The notes: a model not told the origin generated them from the letters alone. Positions 48,701-63,271 are shown, numbered from the stretch's first letter. The stretch is DNA of 64,000 nucleotides from Oreocharis arfaki (GCA_013398015.1 VZRR01012437.1:125804-189803); one strand, 5' to 3'. Program-made: numbers and translations.

Positions 48701-51700
48701 CCTATATGCAAAATTTTGTTCAGCATAATAGAATACAATGTGACTCAGAGCAGTGTATTATCTTACCTTGTTTACTTTTTTGACATATTTTCTCTAGAAA
48801 TTGTATGTCTGTTTGCAGAAATTTCCAATTTAGTAGTTGAGCAGCCAGGTATCTACCCTTTTTAGTTCTAGCAATTAATAGCCTTCAAAAGGAAAAGAAT
48901 TGACAAAGGAAACCTAAGAAAACCTCACCCAGCTGTTGCCTGGGAATAATCATCTGTACAATCGAATCAATACATGATTAATGAGGTAGTTTTGCCATTG
49001 TTTTGGATTCAGGAGTTACATGTTTGCTGTGTTTCATAATAGTGTGATCTTCTATTTGCTATGCTGGGTATTCCTCTCAGTTACTATTTCAAACTAAGGA
49101 CATAGAGGAATTCAAAACTGGTTGTAACTTGTAAGAGGTGACCTAATGTAATTCACTCAGAGGACAGGTAACTAGTTTTATCTCAGGAAGGAAAAAAAGA
49201 TGTTTATTTGAAAATTAATTGCAAGATGCTGTTTGAAAATTGCGGGGGGGGGGGGGTCAAATGAAACCTTGGGCAAAAACTGACTTTTGAAGTATGTATT
49301 TAATGCATTCTGAAAGACTTAAGCCACAATAGCTTTTACCATTCCTTCTGATACATGACATTAGAACTGTTTCGTGGAGGTGGGGCTGCTTCCTATGAAA
49401 TCATTCACTAAGGAGCTGGGCTTGCTTTCCTATTGTACTTTTTCCTTATTTTTCAGCTTTATTTTGCCTTATCTAACTTTGCGCACAAGTCAATGAATTT
49501 TTCAGCTTTCTAAAATCTTGGGGATTTAAAAATAAAGATTACAAAATGGAACGATGGTTATGTGATCAAGGTGTATTAAAAATTGATTGGTTTTTATCAC
49601 CTGATACAGCTCCTGATGCTTTTCATATTCACTGTTTACTGATGTCCCCAAGCCTAATGGGATCCACTTCCCATCCATTGAGCATTGGTCTGCTTAAGAA
49701 TTACGTAGTGTCATTAAGACGGTATATATTCCAAGTAGTGAAAACATATAATGAAAGAGATGTCAATTTTCTCGTTGAAATAAAGATGGAGCTTTTATAT
49801 ATTTAAAAATAAGGAGTTAAATATTTTAGTGTTACTTTTGCCAGGTATTTCTTGAACCCTGTTCCCATGTGTCGTCCTGTCAGCAAGTAGAAGTGGAACC
49901 ACTCACAGCAGACGATTGGGAAATTCTGGTAATAAAACCCCTTCCATTGTTCGTGTTCTTGTCTTACAGATAACAGAGATTCTGACTCTAGCAGTTTTTT
50001 GCACAATGTCCCATTCTTTTCAGCCTCTAAGAAAATACTAAATGCAGTGGAGTGTAGTTGTATTTTATATTTCATATGGTGTATTAGAAAAAGACATACA
50101 GGTTTTTTTTTCTTCAAACAAATGTTAAAAATGTATGCAGTATTTATTTTTTAATGGTATCACATTTCCTCAGGAACTGCACGCTTCCTCTCTTGAAAGA
50201 CATCTTCTTGACCAGATTCGAGTGGTGTTTCCAAGAGCCATCTTTCCTGTCTGGGTTGAGCAGCACACCCATGTTTACATCAGGATCGGTAAGCAGTGCT
50301 GGAGGCTCTCAGGGCACCTCCAGTAAGCTGCTTTGCAGGAGTGGATGCATTCATTGGCATCTTTTGTTCATACTTAGGTACACTTGTGCCAGCAGCCCCA
50401 TATGGGAGATTAGAGCCATGCACGGAGCTTCTGATATGTCCCAAAACACACGGACCTGAGGAGAATATCACCAGCACACCTTCCACAGAAAGTGACATCT
50501 TGCTCAAAAATTTTGTGAAAAATAACATGGAGCAAGAAGAAACATTAAAGGATCCTTTTGCCAAACAGCCTTACTTGAAGCCTGGAGTCCTTGAACAGAG
50601 TAAGGCCGATGCAAACATGACGTTTGGCTCAAATGTTCTCCCAAATATATGGAATTTCATAGGGAACATTTTCTCTAATACATCTGAGCAGAAACAAAAA
50701 ACTTCGTGTGATAGCAATGAAATGAGCACCTTCAAAGACAAACTGCTGAACTTAATTCACATGGATTCCATTTTTAGAGTATGTCAGTCCCAGCCTCCCA
50801 GCGTACAAAATGTATCCACCACTCAGGAATTTCTGAAATGCAATGCTATTCATGTTTTTCCATGGAATTTAGAATATATTGATTTGGATCCTAATCCCAT
50901 AGTATCTTATGGGAAAATCAATGAGCTGCTTTCCCCGAGACAGCGTCATCAAGAAGCAAAACAAAATCTGCCACTTGAAAAGCAAAATCATTTGGCTAGT
51001 ACACAAGACAAAAATCTTTCTAATTCTAATAACAGTCAAGCGTCCAGTGAGGGGTCTGTTGTTCAAATCGTTTGGAATGGATTTGAAGACCTAAAGAGTG
51101 TCATAGAGTACGGCCACACTGGGGAAGCCCTGCATGTTGGAAGAGTTTGGGTCAGTTTGAGCACACTATATTTTGGACTTTTGATTTTATGTTTTCTTTT
51201 GGATAGTTGTGACCTGTCTACTTAACATGTGGTTTTGGGCTGTAGACTTTGGGTTAATCTCTCGAGTTTACTAGAATCAAATACAGTTTGCTAGAGCTGT
51301 GCTTTGCACTCATTCTGGACTACATTGCTTACCATCATCCTCCAAGATGTGCAGTGTACTCTGGGTTCCTGCACTTAGCGTTTTACACCAAGTGAGGAAT
51401 GTGCTTCAGCATTTCTGAAAGGAATGTATGCTTTCTTCACAATCTGTGGGTAGCCATTGTATGAATGAGAAAGTGGAAGTATATATTTACATAGATGCAC
51501 TACTTCATAATAAGATTCTTAATCAGTTAACTCTTTGAAATGTGCCTTGCACTCTAAGGGTCGTCGAACTGTAAACATGTCCTAGTGCTACATGATGTTT
51601 ATGAGTCCTTTTATACACTATTTAAAATACATCTTAAAGTTTTGTATCAAATAACCATCTTGTATAATTTAAATTGTTTTAGTTTTTATATGCCATTTTG

Positions 51701-54700
51701 CAAGGTGGCACAAGTTCTGGTGTGGAGATACTGACACTTCAGCTTGTTCTGATAGAACTACTGCCTGATTATGTTCTTTTTTTCCTGGAAGGACATGTGG
51801 GATCAACAAAAACAAAAACAAAAAAGTGCTCCAAGTCACCATTTGACTGTTTTGACACAATACATTTCTCACCATTCACTTATTGCTGTTAAGAATGAGA
51901 GCAAGAGCCTGCCATGGTCTTTGCCACGAAATCTTTTGACAGATATAACGATTCTCCGAATGCCAGCATGCGATGTATGAATGCTCTGTGGTCCTCAGTC
52001 ATGGTGTAACTGGAAACATTTATTAAAAGTGTATATAGCTTTTATAATATTTTCACTATCAGGTTAGAATAACACGAGCCTGGATAGCCAGTATTATAGC
52101 TGTTCACGTGTCTGCTAACAGTAATATAAATGATCACGTTCCTAATATTCACATCAACTTTTTTCCCTAAAACAAGTGCTTGTATAAAATTTTTTTCTGC
52201 AAACTACAGTGCTTCTGCTACCTGCTGTGTTTTAGAAACTTTATTACATCTCTCCTGCCTACTGAATAGTCCTTGTTCTTAACCAAGTGGTCTTTGTTCT
52301 CTTATTACTAACTGTTCTTTGTTTTCTTGCCCCACACCAGCAATCATAAAGTCTCTCACAGTTAATAAATATATATTAGATGTTTTCAAATAGGTGTAAG
52401 TTTAAAATAACACAGATTAATTGAAAAGGAGTTTCCTTAAAAGGTCAAACTGACTAGTATGATTTAGGGAGACTGGATTTTCTCTCTCTCTACTGTCGGT
52501 GTGCTTACGTCTGATCTCTGTAATGGTCTATAAATATTTACCTGCCCATGTAAAATTAATTTTAATCAGCAAATGAAATTAAATCATTGTTTTTCTCCTA
52601 TACTAAGAGCATTCTTGCAATGTTCTAAGAATTCCTCCTATTACTTATTTTCTTAGCTTTTGGATTTTATTTAAAGAAGTTAGGAGAAGGTCAGCTGTAG
52701 GTCAGCTGAAATTTGTACTTTCACAAATAGGATAAAAGGTAACTAGAAGTGTGCATGTAAGAGTAAGATTTGGATATCGCTGTCAATGTTATAAATTCTT
52801 TCTTAATTCTCTTGAGGTCCCATTGATAATGAGGAAATTGATGTAGTATTGTATATGCAATGTTATAACTAGTTTACTTTCTAATACTTCTTTTTTTTTT
52901 GCTTTTATTTTAAATATTTCAGATTCCAGATGGTCTGAGAAAAAAGCTATGTATTGAAATACATTCAACAGTCCGAATTAAGTCAGTTGAATCTATTCCT
53001 AAAATTCCTGTATCTCTTACACTGCAACCCAAACAGAATTTAGTGAGTTGATATTATTGGTCAGATATTTGTTCATATTTTGGGAAACTGATAATGTTGG
53101 TCAAATTGCAGTGGGTGGGGGGAGATGTTATGTTTATTTGTTTCAATTTGTTAGATGAAGATCTGGAAGTTGTCTGTTGTTGACTATGGAAATAATTGCA
53201 AAGGAATTTTTTTTTGTAATTTCTTGTTTTTCCTTTTTACTATGTAAATTTAAGTTCATAGGTTGCTATGATCTACCTTTACAGAGCTTATCTAGTATTT
53301 CTGTTGTGATCAATGTACTGTAAACTTCAAGCCATTAAATTTTGGGTTGCTCTTGGTAGATAGCTCCAAATAGTTACAATGCTAACTGTAATAATTTTCT
53401 ATTTAAAGGGACTGGTAGATGTCACAGAAGATGGAGCAAATTTAACTTCTGAATTTTGACTGGTTTTCCTGAGGCTATTAAAGGATATAGCACCTTTTAA
53501 TCATAGCACATTTAAAATCATAGGGTTTTCCATTATTCTCAAATTTTGAGAATTTCTGATGTATTTCTTATTAAAAAGGATGTTGACATGAAGGAGAAAT
53601 GGCGTTGGTAGGGAAAATACACATTTTTTCTTAAATTAGGTCTCAAGTATAAAGAATCCCTGTCAAAACAGCAAGAATAATCAATAATAATTTTGCATCA
53701 GACCTTCATTTGAAGTACATTATTATGGGTTCAAACCTGGCAAATATCAAGTGTAGGCCTTTAAGCCTATAAAAACAAACACCAAACAGAAAAAGAGTCA
53801 TAGAGTTAAGGAGTGAATATCCAGTTTAAGTCTTCTGGGAGAAAACACGTTTAAATTTTTTCAACACTGCAATGCCCAGACAATTGTACTGAAGTTACCG
53901 TAGTTTGTATGTGCTGTTTAGTTTATTACTTTCTTTTTTCTTTTCCTCATGCTAAATATTTAATTTTTTAAGTTACATCATTGAATCCCTTTGTTTTCCT
54001 ATGAGTGAGACATATTCTGAGTGAGCATCTGTGACAGTAGGAATATACTTAATGCCAGTTCTCACAGCCCATCAGATGTATCTCTGGGATTCTGTATTTC
54101 TTCATAACTTGTGGGACACTTTCTTCATACTGTGTGGCACTGGCCTGAGTATTTCCTGTGTTAGCTCCCCCTCAGAGCTTTAAATACAGTACTTGCCATC
54201 ATAGCAAGGCTTAGGCGGGTTTGTTCTTCATCCCCAACATTCTAACTTGGTTTCTTACCTACAGAAGAACTGCATTTTTTTTTATATTGGAGATAAAAGG
54301 ATTGTTAGATGGAATTGATGATCCTTGTGGGTCCCTTCCAACTCAGAAAATTCTGTGATATTTTGGTAGTACTCTGCTAAGATTGTAAGAAAAGTAGTTA
54401 TGTGTGCTTTTCTATATTTTCCACACAGATTTCTCCCTTTCTAATTCAGTTAAAGGTTTCTTTAGTTCTTGGAAAAAAACCAGAAAAATGTAGAAAGAAT
54501 TGTTACAGTAACTTTCATTGTTCTTTCTGAACACTGCTTCCAGGATCTTCATTGATTCCCCCTTTTCTACATGGGAATTATGGGTCAGTGATTAGGAACT
54601 TAGCCAAGAGATATGGGATCTAGACTCAATTTCTTTTCCTATTCCATATATCTAGTTGATCTGGGATAAGTTCCTTGGTCTGTGCCTGCCTGTTGAAGTT

Positions 54701-57700
54701 TGTTGGTGATGCCCCTGAACTGGATGAGCCCAGAGTTGTTTTTATAGGAAAAGGGTGAACAGGGAAGAGAGGGGTGTAGTGAGCACCTGAAATAAATCTC
54801 AGGTCAGTATCAATGCATATCTTCAAACCCAGGGTCATGTCTGAGCAGTGCCCTTGGATCTGGCAAGACAGAAAAGTAAAACAAAAATAAAAGCTTTTCC
54901 TTGCCCTCATGTCCGTGTTCCAAGGAAAAATCTTTAGAGGTGGCCTAATGCTCTGCTGTGGCTGTAGCAGGGGCTACACAGATGCTTTCCTAGAGCAGCT
55001 AATAGAAATGGTGTTTGTTGGCAAAATTCTGTTTTGTAAGTGAATAAATCTTCTTCCATCTCTCTGCTACCATAAGAGAAACAAATGCCTCATGCATAGG
55101 AAGAAAACATTTTTACTTATTAATACCTGGTTTTGTTTTATTTACCTCTTTCCTTTTTCCTGTTTAGCATAAAGATATACGTGAAGATGATGTTAAATGT
55201 GCATTCAGTTCTTGGCTGCAGGATTCCACCACTGATGATCACCCATGGATAATGACAAGCACAGACTGTATACGTCTGTCTGTTAAAGAAGGCAAGGATA
55301 ATACTGTCTTGTCTGCTATGGAATTTACTTAGCCAGTATACTATTTAATTTCTGTATACACCTTTTAACATAACTGATACCTCTTTATGCTGAAAGTAGA
55401 AGCTTGAGTTACCCTTTAATAATGATTATCCTCTTTTATTCTTTCATTTTGGATTATGTTGTTGTAGTATTCTAATCTGTCTTATCTTGTGAGGAATGAA
55501 AACTGAATCTATTTGGAGTTTTAGTAGTTGTTCGTTGTGTTTTTACAGGAATGGAGGAGTTTGTCCTTAGTGCGGCACATCCTGTGCACGTTGAAGAAAA
55601 TAAGTCTGAGAATATTTTTATACTAAGTCCCAGTTTGCTGCAAAAGACAAATATACAAGTAAATATCACATAGTATCAGGTATCAAGTAATTTAAATTGT
55701 TATACTTGTTTAAAATACATTGCATTTTGTATATGATATATTTCAGTTTCTATTTTCAAGTAAATAATGTCAGTCTATTCATTAAATGATATCTGCATCC
55801 TTTATGTTACTTTGTAGCTTGAGGGCCTGCCGAGATTCCAGGCATGCCATGCTTGTCACTGAGTTTCATGGAGTTTCCACATCAAACTCAGAAAAATCAG
55901 TTAGGAGAGAGGAAAGTCAATACTGTCCAAGTCTGAACATCCTTATACTTCCTTGTATATTTACCATCTTAGTTGTTCTTTCCCTTGGTAACTACGCCAC
56001 TTCTCAGTGTATCTGGCAGGAACAGTAACTTGTTCTGGCAAAGATGAGAGATATTCCCCATTCAGACCTACCACACTCACCCTGCCCTTTCTCTGATACA
56101 GTGTCTGTGCCTTCTGTTTCTTCCATTTGCTATTTAATATTAGAATTACTTCCTCAATTAGTAATTCTGGCTGAACCACTGCCCATTACCTCAGGGTTAT
56201 GGTTATAGGTGGGATAATGTTTTTTTCATTTTTAAACATACAGTGAAATTTTAGTGGAGAATTAAGGTGTCTTTTGGCTGTTTCGAATAGAATTTGTCTG
56301 CAAGATTTTGAATTGCTGTTAAAAAGATAATAAAATGAGCTTTCTTTTACTAGTAGTAAAGTACAAGAAGGCTTCTAGAAATTGTTCACGTGACTGGTAC
56401 TAAGATTAAAGAGCAAAATGCATTTCTTAATAGCAGTGTCAGCATCTCCTCCTAGCCTGTTCTTACCTGTGAACCTCTGTAACCCTGTTTGCCTGCCCAG
56501 CTTTCCATACTAACTCTCTGGTGAACTAGATGGAAAAATTTATGCCAGGTGTTTTGTCAAGTTACTTTTCACCCAGTCAGATGCCTGATCTGTTTCATTA
56601 TTCTGCCTCATGAACTCTCCTGCCAGCAGGACAGGGGATGGCATAGGAGAAGGAACAAGTTGCAGGTAGGGAAAGAGATAGTGGGCTGCGCAGTCTGTTC
56701 TAAGCAGCACTTGGCCCAAAATCTAATCTTACATTATTAAATCACTCTTAACACTGGATTGTATTTTGGAAGTACTTGTATCTCTTCCATTTCACCAGTG
56801 CACCTTTCTTTCAAGTGCGGTAGACATCAGCAAGGCATACATGCAGCATTTTCTTTGCACAATTCCAGAAATGTCTAGTCACTTAATACCCTTCTTCTAT
56901 AGTTACATTTCATCTAAAGTCCTAATTCTTCTTTGTTGTAGGTTCTTTTACATCCTCTAAGTAGGAAAGGTGATGATGGCAACCAGGCACCTATGCCCGA
57001 TAGAGACAAGAACCTTCCATACCACAAACTAAGCGATTTAGGGTGAGACATTTTCATAGAAAAAAACACGGGAGGGAATGGGAATGAGAATGAGAAAAAA
57101 GTAACCTTGGTGGAAATGCAGAGTTTTTGGAAACTATGCCAGATCTAAGCAAAACTCTGCATCTTTTGGCTTGTGTCAGGTTCAGACTTTGTCCTGGTTT
57201 ATGCAGATAGTTAATTTTGTCCTTGAACAGTCTTACTGCAGTGAATAGAAAACTTCATGTGTCTAAAGGTACTCACATACTGAAGATTTCAGCATGTCTG
57301 TCAGTAGGATGGAAGGTCTCAGAGCTGAGACTGCCTTAGCATGGCAACTCAGAACTGAGCTTTAGAAGAAATAGGATGATTAAACAGTCCTTGCTGTTCT
57401 ATGTAGTATGAACAGACTTCTACGTAGCAGGAAGGAACAGTGGGTTGGTTATAGCTGGGGTATTCAAATGAAACAAAATTTATGATAAGTTGCAGTCTGC
57501 CAATCCTTGTCTCCCAGTCACTTCAACCTGTTTAGTTGTTCAACTGCATTTAATAGTAAGGATCTCAAAGAACTGTAATTCCTGAAAGTTTTATCCCAGT
57601 AATCAGCTGAGGAGAGAAGTGCAGAGTCCTGTGGTCATTCATACAAGGGAAAACAGTGGTACTGTGTAGCAAACGTGAAGGGATGAGTCAGAGGAGACCT

Positions 57701-60700
57701 GAGAAGCTTGGAGTATTGTGATAGTGTGCTGTCAGTGCTGGGAAAGGCAGCTGACAATACATTCTCCCTGCCCAATACATTCTGCCAGCCTGAACAGAGC
57801 TAAATAGCGCAAGCTTCTGCTGCCTACAGAGCGCGCACTGGTGCTACCCTAGGCCATTTAACGTTTCCTTTACTCTACAGAGGAGTGGACAAATTAGGAA
57901 CATCTTTATTTGAACACATAAGCCACAGTCTTCTGGGGCGTCCTTTATCTCAAAAGCTGGCTGCTATCGCTGTGGGGCTGCGGAGTGGAGGGGTGCTTCT
58001 CACAGGAGGAAAGGTACACACTTGTGCTTTCATCTTGCAAACCCTTGCACGTTGTTTGCCATAGTTACAGAATGGTTTGCGTTAGTTTTCTTTGATCCTC
58101 GGCACATTCCAATGAATAAAGAACAAGCTGAAAAAAACTGAACAGAGCTAATTCAGTAAAACATTATCACTCACACACACACACACACACATAAATATAT
58201 ATGTGTGTCTGTGTGTGTGCATTTTAAAGACTGCTACCAATGCAATAGGGGATTAATCTACTTTGTGTTTATATTATGATAAGTACCAGTTGCCTTTGAA
58301 GTATTTCAATGAAAATAAGCAGATATATTTTCCCATGTGTTCTAACATAAAACAGCAGTAGAGTTGATACTGTTATTTTCCTGTTGCCTCTTACAGTGAT
58401 CCATTTAATACCATATGTCACTGAACCTAGCAGATGTCTTAACACTGAACTCAGTGGAATCAGAACACTTGATGTATCTACTCTCAATTGATCTTTGTTT
58501 CACTCCGGGGCTTTGGTCCTTACCAAGTGATACAGAGGCAGAATACATACATATTTTTACTGAGGAGTAAACCCAGTGTGTGTGCAGCTTCCCCAGCTTG
58601 TTGACTGGTGCATACTGTGACAAAAACATAGAAACACAAGGAATTGGCTCTGTCAATTTACTTTATCTCACATTTATTTTTGTAGGGAAGTGGAAAGTCA
58701 ACATTAGCAAAGGCCATCTGCAAAGAAGCTTTCGCTAGACTGGATGCTCATGTAGAAGTAATTGATTGTAAAGCTTTAAGAGGTATGATAATAGGGTTTT
58801 TTTAAATCTCGAATGTTTGCTGTACAATCCAGAGGCACAGTAATGAGGTTACTATATTTGGTCTGAGTAATTTTTCTAGTATTTTTGCTGGTTTTGCAAG
58901 GATGTTTGGTGCCCCACAATTAGTATCTTCAACAGTCTGATGAAAATACAGCTGCTGTAAGTTTATTTCACACTTCTATCGGTTTCTGTCCCACATACCA
59001 CCACCAAATTCAAACCGTGCTTGCCATGCTTATTTCTAATTGTTACAGAATAGGAAGAAGTTGCAAAAATTGAACTGTGTTTTTTCAGCTGTGCTAGCTA
59101 AAACAAATACTATGTTAACCAGCCGTAAGTGTTAGAGGATACCTGTACTCAGTGAAAGCATAACAGAGGCACCAAAGAAGGATCTAACAACCAACTGAAA
59201 CCTGATTTATGGTGGCATATTTACTAACCTAGTGTATTTGGCAATAGTCCTCTAACACTCGTGATTATAGGTGATGACTCCTTAGGTTTTGGGAGTTCAA
59301 AATAAGTATTTTGTGCAAAGATGGAAGAGCACAAAATAGGTTTTTTTCTGCTCTTGCATTTCACTGGCTTTTCTAAATAGTCTTGCTGTTACAAGGGCAG
59401 AAAATACTCAGCTGTTTTCTTACAAAGCCCTTATATGACCTCACTATATTCTTTTTGCTTAATTCACTACTTAAGCTGGAGCCTCTTGCACCAGAGAAAA
59501 GGGGGAAGATTAGTAATGAGCTATGTCCTTTGCTCTGAAAAATTCTTCCAATTGCAGGATTCTTTAGTAGCTATTTTAGAATGCTGCTGATACTTCTCTG
59601 GTTTTAACTGTCTGGAAATTAGACTTGTAGACTTCTATAGCAGTTAGCGAAAGATGATTAATCTCATTTTAGGACATGTGGAACCTTCTAGTACTTTTTT
59701 GATTGAAGATGTGGACTCACTTTAGTGATTGTTGGCTCTGGTTTAATCTTGGTATCTGGATTTATAGATGTGAAGTTAAGATAGACAAAATATTGTGAGC
59801 AAGATGTAGTCAGTCTGATTTTTTCCCTGATATTTTGTGTCATTCTAATAGTATTTTGTTTTAGGAAAAAGATTAGTAAACATAAGGAAAAATGTGGAAG
59901 AAGCTTTTTTAGAGGCAGCATGGAGACAGCCATCCATTCTTTTGATGGATGATCTTGATCACATTGTCGGAGTACCTTCTACACCAGAGCATGAGAACAG
60001 CCCTGAAACTGTTCAAAGCAATAGACTTGCTTATGGTAATACTGTGCTACCTGTGTCTGGATAGAAATATATTGCAACTTAGAATTTCTTGCACCTGAGT
60101 TGTACTGTCCTACCTGAACAATTCTGTCTGTATCATTATTGCCTCTGGACCATGTGATACTCAGGCAGAGACTCACAAATTATGGTATGTAGGCATTTGT
60201 GGACCCCTAGCTGATTGAAAATAATCTGCTCTGGGTCTTGGAGTAGTCCTTGCCAGTGCCCTCCCACCAGTGCTGTGCTGATAATGCCTGTTGTCAGTAC
60301 CACTGCCAGTGCTTGAGGTGTCTCCGCTCTTTTTTTATATTGTTCGTACACTCAAATATGTTGCAATTGATTACAAACTGCAGATGAATTTTTAACTGAT
60401 AATTACTCATAAATTGATTTTTTTGTTTTCTGTAATTATTATTTATAATTACAGTGATACATCAGTTTGATACTTACTGATGTTTAGAACCAACTTCTTT
60501 TAGATGAGTACCGACTTCTTTATCATCCTACTTGGTATACATTGTAGAACTTCCGTTTTGTTTTACAATGTAAGAATCCACAAATGTTAAAAATAAGATG
60601 ATCAATTGTAGTTTGACATCCTGTATACGGTTCCCTTTTGTTCCTGAAAATCTAGGCAGTGCTAAATTGCAAATTAAAACTAAATCTAAATTAATGTAGA

Positions 60701-63271
60701 TTAGTAAAGCCATAGCAAAAAATACCTTCCATTTCTTAGCCCAGTTTGAGGGAGTTAGCATAATTTTTACTAAAATACTTTTGAAGTTCAGAAAATCTTA
60801 CTGTAATTTCTTCCTTAAAAATGTGCACTTAACTTACATGCAGAATTGTTTGGTTTTCTTAATACTTTTATTTAAAGGTGTAATGCATACAACAGAACTT
60901 TAGAGTTTTAAAATTTATTTCTTGAAGATCTACCTTGCATCCTTAATTTATTTTACTTTTATGTATTACTTTTTTCCTGGAGTGCTTATTTTCTAGGGTT
61001 AAGATCCGTTTCTATTCTTAAAACTTTTCCTTTTTTGTTTGCATGGAGAGAGTAATAGCACACAAAAGTAGATGTCATCAGTGATGTTACAAAACCAACT
61101 TTTAAAAAGCACTTCTGATGGCATTTTCTTAATAGAATGTGCTGTCCTAGACAGACTCACTATACCTCTTTTTTTCCTATTTTAAAAAAGCAACTGTAAA
61201 ACGGGAATAAAAATAATATATTACAGAGCTGTTACATTTTGTGTGCACTAATGCTGCTCTCCAGAGTTACGGTTATTTTTGTTATTTTGCAATTCATGCA
61301 GCAATATCTTCTGTGTTTAGTTTTGAAAGATCTGATGAAAGAAGTTATTTCCATGGGGAGTTTGATTGCATTAATTGCCACAAGTCAGTCTGAACATTCC
61401 CTTCATCCTTCCCTGGTTTCAGCACAAGGAACTCATGTATTTCAGTGCTTCAAATGTATCCAATCTCCAGATCAGGTAAATTCAAATAAAAATGGTTTAA
61501 ATGTTGTTTGCCTTGCCAGCAGTCTCAAATACAATGCTGAAACAGCTGCAAAAATAATAGGTTACACCTGAAGATGAGAGAAAAAAATCTAGAAACCTTA
61601 AAAGTTCTTTCATGATACTTAAATACCTCAGAACTTATATCTGTCATTATTTAGTTAAAAAAAAAAAAAAAGTAACCCAATGAAAACTCCCAGCTGGTCC
61701 CACTCCTCAGCAGTAAGAGAAGGGTGTATTCAGAGGACATTTCAGTTCAACGTAAAACAAGTCAGGTTGTCTAACACAGGTGAGATATGCTTGTCTCCTT
61801 GTTACCTCTAAGGGGATTCTAAAGGAGCAGCTTTGTAAAACAGCTAAGTCATCAAGTTAGAGAAATGAAATTTAACATAAGGATGTTTTTTCATTGCTCA
61901 GTGAAATAAGTGTGTCCCTAGAATGTGTATTTTAAAAATGTTATTCAAACTAAATGTTAGATTTATGGGACAGTTTTAGGTTTGTTTCCATATTAATACT
62001 ATCCCTCTACTTTTGAACATAGTCCATTTTGAATAGAAAAATTGATAGAAGAATGAACAGTATTAACTTTCATGCAGGAGAAAGCAGATACTTTGAAACC
62101 CTTGTTCCCTAATGACTCATTTTTATTTAACATGAGTTGTTCCTGTCTTTGGTCACAGGCCAGCAATTAAGAGCCACTGAGAAGGGGATGCTGTGTTAGA
62201 TGCAGTTTAACTTTCTTGCACTTCCTGCAAGTCTGCTTTTATTGTTTTTAATAATAATACTCAAATAAGGATGACACATCACTGGAAAAGTCAAGATCTC
62301 AAAAGATACCAAATTATCTTAAGTGTTTTTATCTGGCACAATATATTTCATCTCAAACATATTCTCATATTCTGCTCATATTGACAAAATGTGTTCTTCG
62401 TCCTGTGAAACAGAAAAAATGGGTGTAAACCAGTAGAATCTGGGGAGGGAGGGATGTTTCATTATTACTGTTGAATTTAAAGTAGCTCTGGTGACGTGAA
62501 TATTTACAGTTCTAAAACTGGTGTATTTATTGAAGTGCACTTGAAGAACTAGCATTTCTTTATATTGCTTAGGTTTTGTTATTAAAGCGTTTGGCGTTAC
62601 GCAAATGTTTAAGGAAATTTTACGAAGTCATACCTTTTTCTTTCTGAATTCCTGAGCTCCATATAAATAGTAAACTCAATACACACGTGCTGCACAATTC
62701 TGTTTTTCAGAAGCAAAGATGTGAAATTCTGTGTTCCGTAATAAAGAAGAAACTGAATTCTGATCCGAAGGACTTCTCTGATCTTGACCTCCAATGTATT
62801 GCAAAGGAAACGGAAGGTTTTGTTGCTAGAGATTTTACTATGCTGGTTGATCGTGCCATTCATACCTGTGCTTCTAACCAGAATGCATCAGATAATGGTG
62901 GTATGTTGACAAAGAAATCTCCTATTTCATAGTCTTACTTCTGTTATCCAGAACTGGTGGAATAATACAGAAACAACCCCCCAGTTTTAATATTTTATGA
63001 TTAAAATTTATTTAATTGTTACATATTGTAAGGAAATTGTTACTGACAGTCTTTGCATTTGGGTTTTGTTCAGGATTTTTTTTTCTTTTTTGTTTTTTAA
63101 GCAGATTTGAACCTGTCAACTGTGGATTTTCAGAAAGCTCTAAAAGATTTTACTCCATTATCTCTGAGAAATGTCAACCTGCATAAACCTAAAGACCTTG
63201 GCTGGGACAGGATTGGTGGCTTAAAAGATGTGAAGCAAATGCTCAGGGATACCATCATGTTACCTGCAAAG
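45728..63271 (+). CDS. PEX1: PEX1, peroxisomal AAA ATPase, exons 1-15 (partial)
   Basis: PEX1 forms with PEX6 a hexameric AAA motor on the peroxisome (anchored by PEX26) that extracts ubiquitinated PEX5. Exons: 45728-45844, 47793-47936, 49845-49928, 50174-50288, 50378-51150, 52923-53042, 55168-55291, 55549-55658, 56942-57042, 57881-58013, 58686-58782, 59865-60035, 61321-61475, 62711-62900, 63105-63271. All phases agree, giving 867 codons. Start MWGCGDPGG; N-domain blocks RDCFLHLP, FLSWME, GENIAEINR and DDWEIL. A long divergent linker (exon 5) ends HVGRVW. D1 has Walker A GGKGSGKST split between exons 10 and 11 (residues about 605-613) and a Walker B LLMDDLD (about 665-671) with Asp instead of Glu. 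Conserved GFVARDFT and LHKPKDLGWDRIGGL follow. D2 lies beyond the window (human protein 1283 residues). Intron 7 has a GC donor. Confidence 0.97.
48413..48468. repeat. GT/TA-rich microsatellite with AGAAGTGT inverted ends
   Basis: (GT)n and (TA)n run bounded by AGAAGTGT and ACACTTCT in PEX1 intron 2. The two octamers are exact reverse complements and the run between can fold. Confidence 0.7.
49244..49256 (+). repeat. Poly(G) run of 13
   Basis: G13 in PEX1 intron 2. A potential strand-specific sequencing error site. Confidence 0.9.
54305..54360 (+). mobile_element. Short CR1 3'-end relic
   Basis: TTGATGATCCTTGTGGGTCC and CTTCCAACTC with ATTCTGTGAT are the CR1 3' terminus. Only about 55 bp remain, in PEX1 intron 6. 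Confidence 0.8.
55292..55548 (+). other. PEX1: GC-AG intron 7 of PEX1
   Basis: Exon 7 ends ...AAAGAAG and the intron starts GCAAGG. Exon 8 begins GAATGGAGGAG, whose frame (GGA ATG GAG GAG TTT) needs a donor at exactly this position. The next GT downstream gives a stop in exon 8. Confidence 0.85.
58172..58219. repeat. (CA)10 and (TG)n inverted microsatellite pair
   Basis: (CA)10 at 58172-58191 is followed by ATAAATATAT and a TG-rich run 58202-58219, so the two can pair into a long hairpin. It lies in PEX1 intron 10. Confidence 0.85.
63099..63104 (+). other. PEX1: Tandem NAGNAG acceptor of PEX1 exon 15
   Basis: The acceptor is AAGCAG. Using CAG starts the exon at 63105 (GAT, Asp). Using AAG starts it at 63102 and adds one in-frame codon (GCA, Ala). 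Both keep the frame. Confidence 0.75.

Noticed and set aside
50296..51225. 309-codon ORF as a separate gene
   Set aside because: It is PEX1 exon 5 (50378-51150) with extra codons from the flanking introns. The phases and conserved blocks match PEX1.
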